Below are positions 7,757-16,314 of a DNA stretch of 64,000 nt, in pieces; the stretch's first letter is position 1, and each line of letters starts with the position of its first letter. The notes under the pieces were generated by a model. The model saw only the letters and a list, made by a program, of their open reading frames with translations. It did no database searches and had not been told where the DNA came from. Made by a program: the position numbers and the translations under genes. Source of the stretch: Anaerolineaceae bacterium UBA5404 (lineage in GTDB: Bacteria > Chloroflexota > Anaerolineae > Anaerolineales > Anaerolineaceae). The stretch spans positions 84,175-148,174 of the forward strand of contig DHNY01000012.1 of assembly GCA_002409625.1 (NCBI GenBank), written 5' to 3'.

Positions 7757-8434
7757 TTACTCGCTAACGTAGACACCTTCAGTGGCTTCAACTTTTTCTT
7801 CTGCCTGCTGCATAACGGTGCCTTTATAGATCCATACCTTGATGCCAATTTGACCAAAGGTGGTCAATGCGCTGGCGCGGGCAAAGTCGATATCCGCACG
7901 CAGGGTTTGCAGCGGAACACGGCCTTCGCGCAAGGTGAAACTGCGAGCCATTTCGGCGCCACCCAAGCGTCCACCAACTTGAATCTTGATGCCTTGTGCG
8001 CCTTGACGCATAGCTTGTTGGATGGCGCGATTCATGGCGCGGCGATAGCTGATGCGGCGCTCGAGTTGGCTGGCGATGTTCTTTGCCACCAAATAAGCGT
8101 CGGTGTCAGGATCTTTAATTTCTTTGACTTCGAGGTCAATTTTCTTACCTGTTAATGCTTCAAGCTGTTGGCGCAGGGCTTTTACGCTTTCGCCTTTGCG
8201 ACCAATCAAGATACCGGGTTTGGCAGTGTGCAGGGTGACCTTTACTTTGCCAGGGTAGCGGTCAATTTCAACGCCACTCACACCGGCGCGCTCGGCTTCG
8301 CTAAGCACGAGTCGGCGGATTTCCAAGTCTTGATGCAATTGTTCGGTATATTCTTTGCCTTCGGCATACCAGCGACCAAGCCAGGGCTTGTTGATGCCTA
8401 CGCGAAAACCAATTGGATGTACTTTACGACCCAT
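7757..8434 (-). CDS. rpsC: 30S ribosomal protein S3
   Basis: 225 residues, mRNA entry and helicase component. It begins 'MGRKVHPIGFRVGINKPW'. The KH domain has the GxxG loop 'ILIGRKGESVKALRQ', and the C-terminal domain has 'GGAEMARSFTLREGRVPLQT'. The C-terminus is only slightly extended ('EEKVEATEGVYVSE'). The order rplV-rpsC-rplP is canonical. Confidence 0.97.
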   Translation of the reverse strand: MGRKVHPIGFRVGINKPWLGRWYAEGKEYTEQLHQDLEIRRLVLSEAERAGVSGVEIDRYPGKVKVTLHTAKPGILIGRKGESVKALRQQLEALTGKKIDLEVKEIKDPDTDAYLVAKNIASQLERRISYRRAMNRAIQQAMRQGAQGIKIQVGGRLGGAEMARSFTLREGRVPLQTLRADIDFARASALTTFGQIGIKVWIYKGTVMQQAEEKVEATEGVYVSE

Positions 8435-8449
8435 AATATCTCCTTAACT

Positions 8450-8791
8450 CTATTCCATCTCACGCAAGATAACGGTGATGTGCGATCGGCGCTTAAGCAA
8501 GGGCTTAAAACGACCGCGGGCACCAAAACGTCGCCATTTACGGGTTTGGGCTTCATCTGCAAAAATGCGATAAACCACCAAGTCGTCCCGGCTTATGCCA
8601 AAGTTCTCTTCTGCGTTCGAAATCGCCGAATAGATCAGCTTATGCACTGGCTTAGCTGCTTTATTCGGGGTCGTTGCGAGGATATCCAGGGCTTCCAAAG
8701 CGCTCTTTCCGCGTACAAGGTCAATGACCAAACGGGTTTTCTGAGCGGAGTTAGCAAAGTTTGAAAGCTTCGCAATAATATCTTGTGCCAT
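8450..8791 (-). CDS. rplV: 50S ribosomal protein L22
   Basis: 113 residues. It lines the exit tunnel; the extended loop 'ADEAQTRKWRRFGARGRFK' corresponds to the tunnel hairpin. 'KTRLVIDLVRGKSALEALDI' is typical. The residues at the loop tip sit where macrolide-resistance changes occur in other bacteria, but I see no obvious deletion. Confidence 0.96.
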   Translation of the reverse strand: MAQDIIAKLSNFANSAQKTRLVIDLVRGKSALEALDILATTPNKAAKPVHKLIYSAISNAEENFGISRDDLVVYRIFADEAQTRKWRRFGARGRFKPLLKRRSHITVILREME

Positions 8792-8796
8792 GCCTC

Positions 8797-9069
8797 TTAC
8801 CTGCCTTTCTTCTCAGCCACGTGCCCACGGAACCAACGGGTTGGAGCAAATTCGCCAAGTCGATGACCGACCATGTTCTCGGTCACATAGATGGGCACAT
8901 GTCGGCGTCCGTCATGGACAGCAATTGTGTGACCAACCATCTGCGGGAAGATGACGCTGGCGCGACTCCAAGTGCGAATAACCTTCTTATCGCCCTTGGT
9001 GTTCATATCTTCGACTTTTTTCAATAGTTTCGGGTCAATAAATGGCCCTTTTTTCAATGATCGCGACAT
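8797..9069 (-). CDS. rpsS: 30S ribosomal protein S19
   Basis: 90 residues. It begins 'MSRSLKKGPFIDPKLLKKV' and carries 'TWSRASVIFPQMVGHTIAVH' and 'EFAPTRWFRGHVAEKKGR'. It partners with S13 in the 30S head. It lies 5 bases before rplV and 29 after rplB. Confidence 0.97.
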   Translation of the reverse strand: MSRSLKKGPFIDPKLLKKVEDMNTKGDKKVIRTWSRASVIFPQMVGHTIAVHDGRRHVPIYVTENMVGHRLGEFAPTRWFRGHVAEKKGR

Positions 9070-9098
9070 AGTTTATTTCCTTTTCTGTCTCTCAACCA

Positions 9099-9938
9099 CT
9101 AGCGGCGCTTAGCCTTGGAGCGGTGGCGAATAATCATGTCATCCGTGCGTTTGTTGCGACGGGTTTTATAACCAAGCGTGGGCTTACCCCAAGGAGTCTT
9201 AGGACCAGGCATACCGATACCAGTTTTGCCTTCACCACCACCATGGGGATGGTCGCGCGGGGACATTGCCGAGCCGCGGACGGAAGGACGGCGACCCATA
9301 TGGCGTGCGCGTCCGGCCTTACCCAATTTAATGTTGCTGTGTTCAACGTTGCCAACTTGTCCGATTGTGGCGCTGCAGTCTTGCAGAACCAAGCGGACTT
9401 CACCAGATGGCATACGCACATGGGCGTAACGACCTTCTTTGGCAAGCAACTGCGCAGATACACCCGCAGAGCGACCAATTTGAGCGCCCTTACCAGGTTG
9501 CATTTCTACGGCGTGAATGGTGGTACCCACAGGAATGTTTGCCAAGGGCAAGTTGTTACCGGGTTTGATTTCAACCTGGTTGCCACTAAGCAGGGTATCG
9601 CCAACTTTGACACCGATTGGCGCCAGGATGTAGCGCTTCTCGCCATCCACATAGTGCAAAAGAGCCAAGCGTGCGGTGCGGTTTGGATCATATTCAATCG
9701 CTGCCACTTTGGCGGGAATGTTGTGTTTGTCACGCTTAAAGTCCACAATGCGGATTTGGCGTTTGGCACCACCGCCACGATGGCGTACAGTAACACGACC
9801 CTGAACGTTGCGTCCGGCGCGGTTCTTCTTGTTGTAGATCAAACTGCGTTCGGGCTTGGTTTTAGTGATCTCTTCAAACGTATAGCTGGTCTTGTGTCGT
9901 TGACCAGGGCTGGTTGGTTTGTATACTTTAACGGCCAT
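9099..9938 (-). CDS. rplB: 50S ribosomal protein L2
   Basis: 279 residues, standard. It is required for subunit joining and the peptidyl-transferase centre. The C-terminal signature 'RGSAMSPRDHPHGGGEGK' contains the conserved essential His. The N-terminus 'MAVKVYKPTSPGQRHKT' is typical. Its ATG overlaps the rplW stop by one base. Confidence 0.98.
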   Translation of the reverse strand: MAVKVYKPTSPGQRHKTSYTFEEITKTKPERSLIYNKKNRAGRNVQGRVTVRHRGGGAKRQIRIVDFKRDKHNIPAKVAAIEYDPNRTARLALLHYVDGEKRYILAPIGVKVGDTLLSGNQVEIKPGNNLPLANIPVGTTIHAVEMQPGKGAQIGRSAGVSAQLLAKEGRYAHVRMPSGEVRLVLQDCSATIGQVGNVEHSNIKLGKAGRARHMGRRPSVRGSAMSPRDHPHGGGEGKTGIGMPGPKTPWGKPTLGYKTRRNKRTDDMIIRHRSKAKRR

Positions 9939-10243
9939 TAGTCTACTCCCTCAAAGAATGGGATACGATCTCCGGGTTTAAGCGTGATGATGGCTTTTTT
10001 GAAGCCACGCTTGCGGATGCTCAACCGGCGTGAACGTGAGTTCGTGGTTGACTTTGCCGGAGCGTTGATGATGTTGACGCGCACAACTTCGACATCGAAC
10101 GCGGTTTCTACCGCGGTTTTGACCTGTTCACGTGTGGCAAAGGAGGCAACTTCAAAGACGTATTGCTGAAGTTTCCCAGCCAGGTAGTTGGTCTTTTCGG
10201 TGACGATGGGTTGGCGGATGATATCAAATGCTGAAATAGTCAT
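9938..10243 (-). CDS. rplW: 50S ribosomal protein L23
   Basis: 101 residues. It sits at the tunnel exit and is the docking site for trigger factor and SRP. 'IIRQPIVTEKTNYLAG', 'FEVASFATREQVKTAVETAF' and 'RRLSIRKRGFKKAIITLKPG' are recognisable. It is coupled to rplB and lies 14 bases after rplD. Confidence 0.96.
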   Translation of the reverse strand: MTISAFDIIRQPIVTEKTNYLAGKLQQYVFEVASFATREQVKTAVETAFDVEVVRVNIINAPAKSTTNSRSRRLSIRKRGFKKAIITLKPGDRIPFFEGVD

Positions 10244-10257
10244 TTTGCTTCACCTTC

Positions 10258-10887
10258 CTATCCCAAATAGCTCTTGATAACGTCGAGCGCTTCAAGCGGG
10301 ATGATAACTTTTTCTGACTTAAGCAAATCGCGAATGTTCAGGTAGCGTGCTTGCAGCAGTTTGGTGTCAGCCAGGTTGCGACCGGATTTTACAAAATTGT
10401 CGTTTTCCTCGTTGCTGCCAGGAATGAGCACCAAAACGCGTTTGTCGCCAGCCAGGGCTTTCATTGCCTTTGCCACATCTGCGGTTTTTGCTTCGGGCAT
10501 GCTGAGGTTTTCAACCATAATGATTTTCTCATCGTTGGCTGTAACCGTGAGCGCAGAGCGCAAAGCAGCCCGGCGCATTTTGCGAGGCATTTCTTGGCTG
10601 TAATCACGCGGTTTTGGCGTGAAAATGCGACCACCACCCACAGATTGGGCAGATTTCAAGCTACCACGTCGCGCGCGGCCAGTACCTTTTTGCTTGTAAG
10701 GCTTGGCGCCACCACCGCGAACTTCGCCGCGGCGTTTGGTATTGTGAGTGCCCAAGCGAGCGTTTGCCATCTGGCGAACAAAAGCCTGGTGCATGAGATC
10801 AACGTTGACCTTTGCCGCGAAGATTTCTTCGGGGAGTTCAACATCAGATACTTTTTCTGCTTTTAAGTTATAGACATCGAGTTTCAT
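10258..10887 (-). CDS. rplD: 50S ribosomal protein L4
   Basis: Tunnel protein; in E. coli it also represses its own S10 operon at transcription and translation. I place the start at the ATG at 10887 (MKLDVYNLKAEK), with GGAG 9 bases upstream, not at the further ATG at 10902; this gives 209 residues. The extended loop 'RRGEVRGGGAKPYKQKGTGR' and 'PRDYSQEMPRKMRRAALRSA' identify it. Confidence 0.96.
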   Translation of the reverse strand: MKLDVYNLKAEKVSDVELPEEIFAAKVNVDLMHQAFVRQMANARLGTHNTKRRGEVRGGGAKPYKQKGTGRARRGSLKSAQSVGGGRIFTPKPRDYSQEMPRKMRRAALRSALTVTANDEKIIMVENLSMPEAKTADVAKAMKALAGDKRVLVLIPGSNEENDNFVKSGRNLADTKLLQARYLNIRDLLKSEKVIIPLEALDVIKSYLG

Positions 10888-10911
10888 GATTTCTTTCTCC
10901 ATTCACACGCC

Positions 10912-11544
10912 TTATTGCTTAGCAGCCACACGAATGAGCACGGTATCGCCTTTGGCGCCGGGCACTGAACCCTGCACAGCGATGAGGTTGCGCTCTTCAT
11001 CAACCAATGCAACACGAATGTGAGATGATGTCACACGCACGTTACCCATTTGGCCGGGGAATTTCTTGCCCTTAAAAACACGGCCGGGGGATGTGCCCTG
11101 TCCGGATGAACCGGGAGCACGATGGCGGTCTGATTGGCCGTGGGTTTTGAGTCCACCACCAAAGCCATGTCGTTTCATGACACCGGCAAAACCTTTGCCT
11201 TTAGAGGTGCCAATCACATCCACAAAATCGCCCACTTCAAAGACGCCCGCGGTGAGTTCATCACCAGGGTTAATGCCGTCAATTTTCTTTGTGCGAATTT
11301 CGCGCAGGATGCGCACAGGTGGCAGATTGTTGACCTTAAGGTGGCCAAGTTCTGCTTTTGAGAGTCGTTTTGGTTTCACAGCGCCAAAGGCCAGCTGAAC
11401 CGCGGAGTAGCCGTCGGTTTCTGGACGCTTTATCTGAGAAACAAAACAAGGCCCAGCTTCGAGCAGAGTCACCGGAATGGAACGTCCGCTTTCATCGAAG
11501 ATCTGGGTCATGCCGATCTTTCTTCCAATAAGCCCTTTTAACAT
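10912..11544 (-). CDS. rplC: 50S ribosomal protein L3
   Basis: 210 residues, first gene of this ribosomal operon. It begins 'MLKGLIGRKIGMTQIFDESG' and has the loop 'KGKGFAGVMKRHGFGGG' reaching towards the peptidyl-transferase centre. 'QSDRHRAPGSSG' is the conserved 'R.PGS.G' region. An AGGAG lies just upstream of the ATG. In most bacteria rpsJ precedes it; here rpsJ is about 12.5 kb away, after fusA, so rplC heads its own transcript. Confidence 0.98.
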   Translation of the reverse strand: MLKGLIGRKIGMTQIFDESGRSIPVTLLEAGPCFVSQIKRPETDGYSAVQLAFGAVKPKRLSKAELGHLKVNNLPPVRILREIRTKKIDGINPGDELTAGVFEVGDFVDVIGTSKGKGFAGVMKRHGFGGGLKTHGQSDRHRAPGSSGQGTSPGRVFKGKKFPGQMGNVRVTSSHIRVALVDEERNLIAVQGSVPGAKGDTVLIRVAAKQ

Positions 11545-11577
11545 ACTATTCTCCTGTTTGTAATTTAGCGAGACTGT

Positions 11578-11594
11578 CAGCCTGGGCTAGGCTG
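11578..11594 (-). promoter_or_regulatory. Hairpin in the rplC leader close to the start codon
   Basis: A perfect 6-bp inverted repeat, CAGCCT / AGGCTG with a 5-base loop, lies 33 bases upstream of the rplC start on the transcribed strand. It sits between the predicted promoter and the ribosome-binding site. Ribosomal operon leaders often carry protein-binding hairpins, so it is a candidate L4 (or other r-protein) target. That role is inference only. Confidence 0.4.
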
Positions 11595-11682
11595 CATCAT
11601 CTCCGCACAATTCAGTCAATGAGGCTTTGTGAAGCTTTTCTGCCCACGCCGCACCATTCTTAAATTGTCCATGTCAAAACAT

Positions 11683-11732
11683 GCCCCGAAGGGCAACTTA
11701 TCAAATATATCACACCGCACCGAGGAGCGCAA
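11683..11732 (-). promoter_or_regulatory. Predicted promoter of the rplC operon with a UUCG hairpin at the transcript start
   Basis: On the minus strand, TTGCGC (11727-11732) and TATATT (11704-11709) are separated by 17 bases, a good sigma-70-type spacing. About 10 bases downstream is GCCC-TTCG-GGGC (11683-11694), a very stable UUCG tetraloop that would form the first bases of the mRNA. The leader is then about 150 bases. Transcription start is predicted, not shown. Confidence 0.5.
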
Positions 11733-11918
11733 GGGTGATTCTTGATTCTTTTGTAAAACTTGCTCGGGTTTAATCAAGCCTATTTATTATATAGTAGCCC
11801 CCTCAATTAAGCGAGTCTTTAATGGCTATTTTGGGGCACTTTTGACTGAATTCTTTTAACACCTTTCAATGCCCAATATCAATTAACTTATCGGGCAGCA
11901 TAATAGACAGAATCAAGC
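11733..11918. other. AT-rich intergenic stretch without a recognised gene
   Basis: Between the rplC promoter and the zinc-ribbon gene. No open frame with a ribosome-binding site, tRNA or strong hairpin with a U-tract was seen on either strand. It probably holds the 3' untranslated region of the upstream minus-strand gene. Confidence 0.4.
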
Positions 11919-12179
11919 TTAATAAGTTGCGATAGCCAAAATGCCAATCAGTAAAACGGAGATGGCCAGAACCAAAGAGCAGATGCCGATCACTAAAACC
12001 CAACGGCGGATTTTTTCGATCTCGAACGCGCTTTTCATCATGCCGGCGGCCATAACACCGCGATACACGTCCTCATCTCTGAGGTCAAGGGCTGCCACCT
12101 TGCTAAAAGAAAAAGCACACTTTGGGCAAGCATCGATGTTTTCATTTACGACAAAAGAACAATTAGGACACAGGTGCAT
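11919..12179 (-). CDS. Small zinc-ribbon membrane protein, function unknown
   Basis: 86 residues. An N-terminal zinc ribbon has CPNC at 4-7 and CPKC at 18-21. A Phe/Ser stretch and a short charged linker follow, and then one hydrophobic segment (about residues 60-82, 'VLVIGICSLVLAISVLLIGI'). This resembles a cytosolic zinc ribbon tethered by a C-terminal membrane helix. I do not recognise a named family. It is co-directional with the two lipoprotein genes upstream. Confidence 0.7.
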   Translation of the reverse strand: MHLCPNCSFVVNENIDACPKCAFSFSKVAALDLRDEDVYRGVMAAGMMKSAFEIEKIRRWVLVIGICSLVLAISVLLIGILAIATY

Positions 12180-12248
12180 ATCACACTCCTTAATTAAAGC
12201 GAATATTTTTTATTATGTGGTTACCGAATGAGTCGGTATTTCTAAATT

Positions 12249-13205
12249 TTAATCAAATTTTAACAAAATGGGCTCAGTTTCAAAAATGCGCTTTTGATCG
12301 CTCTTACTCACAACCGAAAGTTTCAGTTCCAATGTCTCAACCTTATTGATATTAAAAGCCATAAAGTCGCTCGCATCCAGCATTAATTCTTGAAAATGTC
12401 GGGTGCCTGCCAGCAGGTCATCATCAAAGAAAAAGTGAACCAAGTTACCATTCACCTTTACATCCTCAGCACTAACCGAAATGTTGGTATCTGTATAGTT
12501 TTCAATATAAACGATAAGTTTTTCGTTTTCTGTCTTTTTAATGCAAATACGGATTCCTTCACGCTCAACCACAACTTCGCCCGTTTCGTTTATGGATTGC
12601 GCCAGGCTCGGGTCGGCGTCGGTTTCAACACGAATGCGTTCCGTCGTAATCGATTTGCTCCAGTTATCGTTCTCGATTATACGCAATGAGAACTCAACCG
12701 AGTGGATCGCATCAATCCCCATCCTATTCAATGTTTCAATCGCTAAGCTAAGATTTTCGATACTACTTTGGCCTGCCGCAACGCTTACCTCCATGTCACT
12801 GTTAAGCATAAAGTCATTCACCGCGACTTCATTCACTCGCAACATCAGGCTGTTTGACGAGGCGTTTTCAATCAACAGGGTCAAAGCCGGGCCGGCCGGA
12901 TCTTCATACTGTAATGAGAGCACGGCGACTTTAATGTTGTCCCCTTCATATACCTTTGCTTCAGCTAAATGAACATTTGTGTTCAAGGTAAATTCTGGCG
13001 CGCGTTCAATAAGCGCGACGGGCTCAACTGTTTCCTCGCTTGGTGTTGGGATCTGAGACTCACGCCATAGTTGGGTCGCTTCCAAATCAATCGCGGCAAC
13101 AGTTAATGCCACAGGATCACCAACGATTTTCTCACTTGCACACGCAACCAGCGCGACACTAAGAACAACGCCCAATAGACATGATAACAAAACATTCTTT
13201 TTCAT
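12249..13205 (-). CDS. Putative lipoprotein with two repeated beta-rich domains (paralogue A)
   Basis: 318 residues from the ATG at 13205, which has GAAGGG upstream. A signal peptide ends in the lipobox 'ALVAC', so it is probably anchored on the outer face of the membrane. The mature part seems to hold two copies of a domain of about 110 residues: each has 'ENxSxxx' or 'ENYTDTNISV', a 'VxVN' motif, a Gly-turn and an 'ELKLSVV' or 'EFSLRII' strand, separated by 'RIRVETDAD'. The upstream neighbour is a clear paralogue with the same layout. Function unknown; an Ig-like binding or structural fold is a guess. Confidence 0.75.
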   Translation of the reverse strand: MKKNVLLSCLLGVVLSVALVACASEKIVGDPVALTVAAIDLEATQLWRESQIPTPSEETVEPVALIERAPEFTLNTNVHLAEAKVYEGDNIKVAVLSLQYEDPAGPALTLLIENASSNSLMLRVNEVAVNDFMLNSDMEVSVAAGQSSIENLSLAIETLNRMGIDAIHSVEFSLRIIENDNWSKSITTERIRVETDADPSLAQSINETGEVVVEREGIRICIKKTENEKLIVYIENYTDTNISVSAEDVKVNGNLVHFFFDDDLLAGTRHFQELMLDASDFMAFNINKVETLELKLSVVSKSDQKRIFETEPILLKFD

Positions 13206-13252
13206 TTGCCAGCCCTTCAAAGATCAAAACATTTATTGACTTGTTAGCCCCA

Positions 13253-13258
13253 ATTATA
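13253..13258 (-). promoter_or_regulatory. -10 box of the lipoprotein A gene
   Basis: A perfect TATAAT on the minus strand, 48 bases upstream of the start codon. No good -35 hexamer is seen at the right distance, so it is a partial promoter call. Confidence 0.35.
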
Positions 13259-13322
13259 CAGTATGAAAGCAAAAGTTTCCCCATTTTAAAATCAGGTTTA
13301 ATTAACATCCAAGATAATAAAA

Positions 13323-13350
13323 AAGAGCTGAGATAAAAAACTCAGCTCTT
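13323..13350 (-). terminator. Rho-independent terminator after lipoprotein B
   Basis: On the minus strand a perfect 10-bp stem AAGAGCTGAG / CTCAGCTCTT with an 8-base loop is followed by TTTTATTATC. It separates the two paralogous lipoprotein genes into two transcripts. Confidence 0.85.
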
Positions 13351-13394
13351 TGTGTCATCTAATACTACTATTGCGACAATAAAATCAACTGTAC

Positions 13395-14411
13395 TTATTG
13401 AAAAGTAACCTTAATTACTTCTGTATCAAAGAGAGTGTTCCATCCATCTTTTTCAAAAACATGGAAGTAGAGCTCCAACTCCTCAATATCGACTATGTCG
13501 TTATCTTCTAAATCTTTTTCAAAAAAGGTAATCTTATCAAAGACTTTAGTGCCCGACAAAACTTCCGCATGAAATGATGGTGAAATCATGAAACCATTAA
13601 CTGACACATCGCGAACCTGTACGGAAATGTCTGTCTCTGAATTATTTTCGACAAAAACATATAGTTCCGCCCCCCAAAAGCTATCTTCAGTATCTAGCCG
13701 TTTAAGGATGATCCGAATGCCATCGCGTTCAGCCATCAACTGTCCGCTATCATCCACAGTTTGGACATACCCTTGATCAGCATTTGTTTCAATTCGAATT
13801 CTATCAGTACTAAACGTGTTAGTGTAATTTTCAAAATCTATGATTCTTAATCGTAATTCAATGTATTGAATTGTTTCGATGTTAGCAATTTCTAACGATC
13901 TTCTCGTAATAGTTAATTCATCGTTAACCTTTTTTCCTGGAGCTACTTCAGCAGACATATAGGAATCAATCATAAATCCATTAATTACAACATCTTCCGC
14001 TTGGAGAGTGAATGTTTTGTCTGTGCCATTTTCTGCCAACAACTTCAATTCCGGCCCCATCCAACCATCAAAAGCCAAAGACTTTACAGTTACTTTTATG
14101 TCATCCTTTTCATAGATTATGTTTTCTGTGACAGTAACATCTTTATTTAATGTGAAACGTTTACTGCTTGTCGTTTCTTCCACTTCAGCAGTTGGCTCTG
14201 GTAAGTCTTCATCATCTTGACTTTCAACATGGGCAGCCTTTTCTTCCTCAACTTTAGTTGCTTTTTCATCGGTAAGAATTTCTTCCCCCTTTGTGGGCAC
14301 TGTTTCAACAACAGCATCCTTTTGAGGAGCTTTGTTCTTCGCGCCACTCGTACAAGCAACAAACAAAATAATTATTAACAACAATGCAATCACACGATTT
14401 CTTTTAGACAT
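13395..14411 (-). CDS. Putative lipoprotein with two repeated beta-rich domains (paralogue B)
   Basis: 338 residues. The signal peptide ends in lipobox 'LFVAC' (Cys20). A low-complexity Glu/Lys/Thr linker (about residues 25-85) follows, then two copies of the same domain as in the downstream gene, with 'NGTDKTFTLQAEDVVINGFM' and 'NNSETDISVQVRDVSVNGFM' at matching positions and 'DRIRIETNADQGY' between. The pair looks like a tandem gene duplication on top of an internal domain duplication. A TATAAT lies about 37 bases upstream. Function unknown. Confidence 0.78.
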   Translation of the reverse strand: MSKRNRVIALLLIIILFVACTSGAKNKAPQKDAVVETVPTKGEEILTDEKATKVEEEKAAHVESQDDEDLPEPTAEVEETTSSKRFTLNKDVTVTENIIYEKDDIKVTVKSLAFDGWMGPELKLLAENGTDKTFTLQAEDVVINGFMIDSYMSAEVAPGKKVNDELTITRRSLEIANIETIQYIELRLRIIDFENYTNTFSTDRIRIETNADQGYVQTVDDSGQLMAERDGIRIILKRLDTEDSFWGAELYVFVENNSETDISVQVRDVSVNGFMISPSFHAEVLSGTKVFDKITFFEKDLEDNDIVDIEELELYFHVFEKDGWNTLFDTEVIKVTFQ

Positions 14412-14447
14412 TTTTTTCCTTCCTTTGTGAAATGGTTATTGCTTATT

Positions 14448-14453
14448 ATTATA
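14448..14453 (-). promoter_or_regulatory. -10 box of the lipoprotein B gene
   Basis: TATAAT on the minus strand, 36 bases before the start codon. A TTGGTT lies 19 bases further up, slightly long for a spacer. The ribosome-binding site AAGGAAGG is close to the ATG. Confidence 0.4.
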
Positions 14454-14607
14454 CCCTTGCATGAGATTTTTAAACCAAACTTTAATCCTCTCCGCAAGAA
14501 TCAAAAGGTTAAGCTAGAACCTTCAACATCCAGAGAAAAACACTCGCCTTAGTAGTGCGAATGTGCTGATATTTTGTTTTCAGCCTTCATGCATCGGCCA
14601 AGGGGTT

Positions 14608-16314
14608 TTAGTAGGTTTTTGACACCAATACCTCAACTGTAGTTCCCTTGTTTACTTCACTCTGCAAGTTAAGCTCACCACCAAGGAATTCCGTAATATG
14701 CTTGACAATCGCCAAACCCAATCCAGAGCCAGCAACCGCGCGCGAGCGGGCTTTATCCACCCGATAGAAGCGTTCGAACACCCGCTTTTGGTGTTCCTCA
14801 GGGATGCCAATACCCGTGTCGGCTACGCGCAAACGCAAGGCTTCTGGCGCATTGTCAACAAACACCTCTATACTGCCCCCTGGACGGTTGTATTTGACCG
14901 CATTAGACACCAGATTGTCCAAAAGGTCGTGTAGCATTGCCTCTGGCAGGACGACTTTTTCCTCGCCTTTCAACTCTACAGTCAGGCTAATGCCACTTAT
15001 CGCGATGGCTTCCTGGTAGACAGACACCACCTGGTTCACGAATGGTTCAAGCTCAATGGCGCTGCTTTCTTCTTGAATCACGTCTTCGTCAAATTGAGAA
15101 AGTTTGATGATGTCGTCTATCATGCCTGAAAGGCGTTGGCCCTCGTCTGAAATAGTGCTGCCAATCCGCTTAAGGTCACCTTCATCGACCATGCCATTTT
15201 TGAGCAGTTCAGCATAGCCATTGATGGCGGTTAGCGGACTGCGCAACTCGTGGCTTACATTGGCGGTAAATTGTTTTCTTTGTTTTTCGAGACGTAAAGT
15301 CTCTGAGTCATCAGCAATAATCATCATAACGCCATACAACCCATCTTGTTTTAGTACCCGATTGATATAAATGCGCAAAAGACGTCCATCGCGTTCAATA
15401 TTGAAGCTTTCATGTTCGCTATCGGATGCTTTTTCCAGCTTACTGTAAATTTCAGGCAAGCGACACAGATAAAGAAAATCCTTGCCACGGTAATCAAACT
15501 GACTTTCCCCAGCTAAAAGTTGCACGGCGCTTTGGTTGAGGCTGAGGATGGTCATCTCAGAATCCATCAAAATCATGCCTTCTTTTGCATCCCGAATGAG
15601 GCGGTTGATTGTTTCACTTTTATAATTGAGCTCATCAAGATGCTCATCAATCGTCTTTTTTTGCTGGCGCAGTTCGCGCACAAAGGGCAAAAGCTCATCG
15701 TAGACTGGGATGTCAGCCGTATCTGCCAGCATGATCTGATCCAAATTTTCGGCGTAGTAATCGATTGGCGCAAGGATGCGGCGCGATGTGCGACTGGTGA
15801 AAATTATGCTCATGGTTATGCCTGCCAGCGCAATTAGCACCGTGGTAGGTAAGACCTCCCCAATGAGGCCGGCAATGTTCTTCCATTGCTTCGAAAGGCG
15901 CACCACATTGCCACCTTTTATTTGTTTTGCAAAGTAATAGTAGTCTTCGCCGATGCTTTCTGAGCGGCGTGTGTTTTCACCAATCTGACCCCGCAGCGCT
16001 TCCTGAAATTCTTCGCGATCGGCGTGGTTCTCCAGCCGGCTTTCATCCACCAAGCTATCGTAAATCACATCGCCATCCGGGGCGATTAAACTCACCCTGA
16101 TGGTTCGATATTGCGTGTTGAGTTCCCGCAAAACATCAATTTGCGCGTTGGTATCGGTGCTGGTGACGCTACTAACAAAGCGGAGCGTCTCGCGCATCCA
16201 GGTTAGCTGGCTATTGAGCGACATGCGGTGGTAAAAAAGGCTTATAGCCAGCAAAACAGCAAAAACCGTTAAAACGATAATTACTGAATTGATCAAGTTC
16301 ATGCGGCGTTTCAT
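14608..16314 (-). CDS. phoR: Phosphate regulon sensor histidine kinase
   Basis: 568 residues, membrane kinase that phosphorylates PhoB. TM1 is at about 11-28, an extracytoplasmic region follows to about 150, TM2 is at about 154-174, then a HAMP-like linker and a PAS domain (about 232-340, 'RDAKEGMILMDSEMTIL'). The HisKA box 'ANVSHELRSPLTAINGYAEL' has the phospho-acceptor His355. The C-terminal ATPase has N box 'LVSNAVKYNRPGG', 'DTGIGIP' and 'GSGLGLAIVK'. The extracytoplasmic region is larger than in E. coli PhoR and resembles Gram-positive PhoR/WalK. It overlaps phoB by 4 bases. Context with pst genes settles the assignment. Confidence 0.93.
   Translation of the reverse strand: MKRRMNLINSVIIVLTVFAVLLAISLFYHRMSLNSQLTWMRETLRFVSSVTSTDTNAQIDVLRELNTQYRTIRVSLIAPDGDVIYDSLVDESRLENHADREEFQEALRGQIGENTRRSESIGEDYYYFAKQIKGGNVVRLSKQWKNIAGLIGEVLPTTVLIALAGITMSIIFTSRTSRRILAPIDYYAENLDQIMLADTADIPVYDELLPFVRELRQQKKTIDEHLDELNYKSETINRLIRDAKEGMILMDSEMTILSLNQSAVQLLAGESQFDYRGKDFLYLCRLPEIYSKLEKASDSEHESFNIERDGRLLRIYINRVLKQDGLYGVMMIIADDSETLRLEKQRKQFTANVSHELRSPLTAINGYAELLKNGMVDEGDLKRIGSTISDEGQRLSGMIDDIIKLSQFDEDVIQEESSAIELEPFVNQVVSVYQEAIAISGISLTVELKGEEKVVLPEAMLHDLLDNLVSNAVKYNRPGGSIEVFVDNAPEALRLRVADTGIGIPEEHQKRVFERFYRVDKARSRAVAGSGLGLAIVKHITEFLGGELNLQSEVNKGTTVEVLVSKTY

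Noticed and set aside
9123..9941. A 272-codon plus-strand open frame opposite rplB
   Set aside because: It is the complement of a strongly conserved ribosomal gene. No ribosome-binding site, and the translation has no known features. Similar long antisense frames over rpoB and fusA were dismissed for the same reason.
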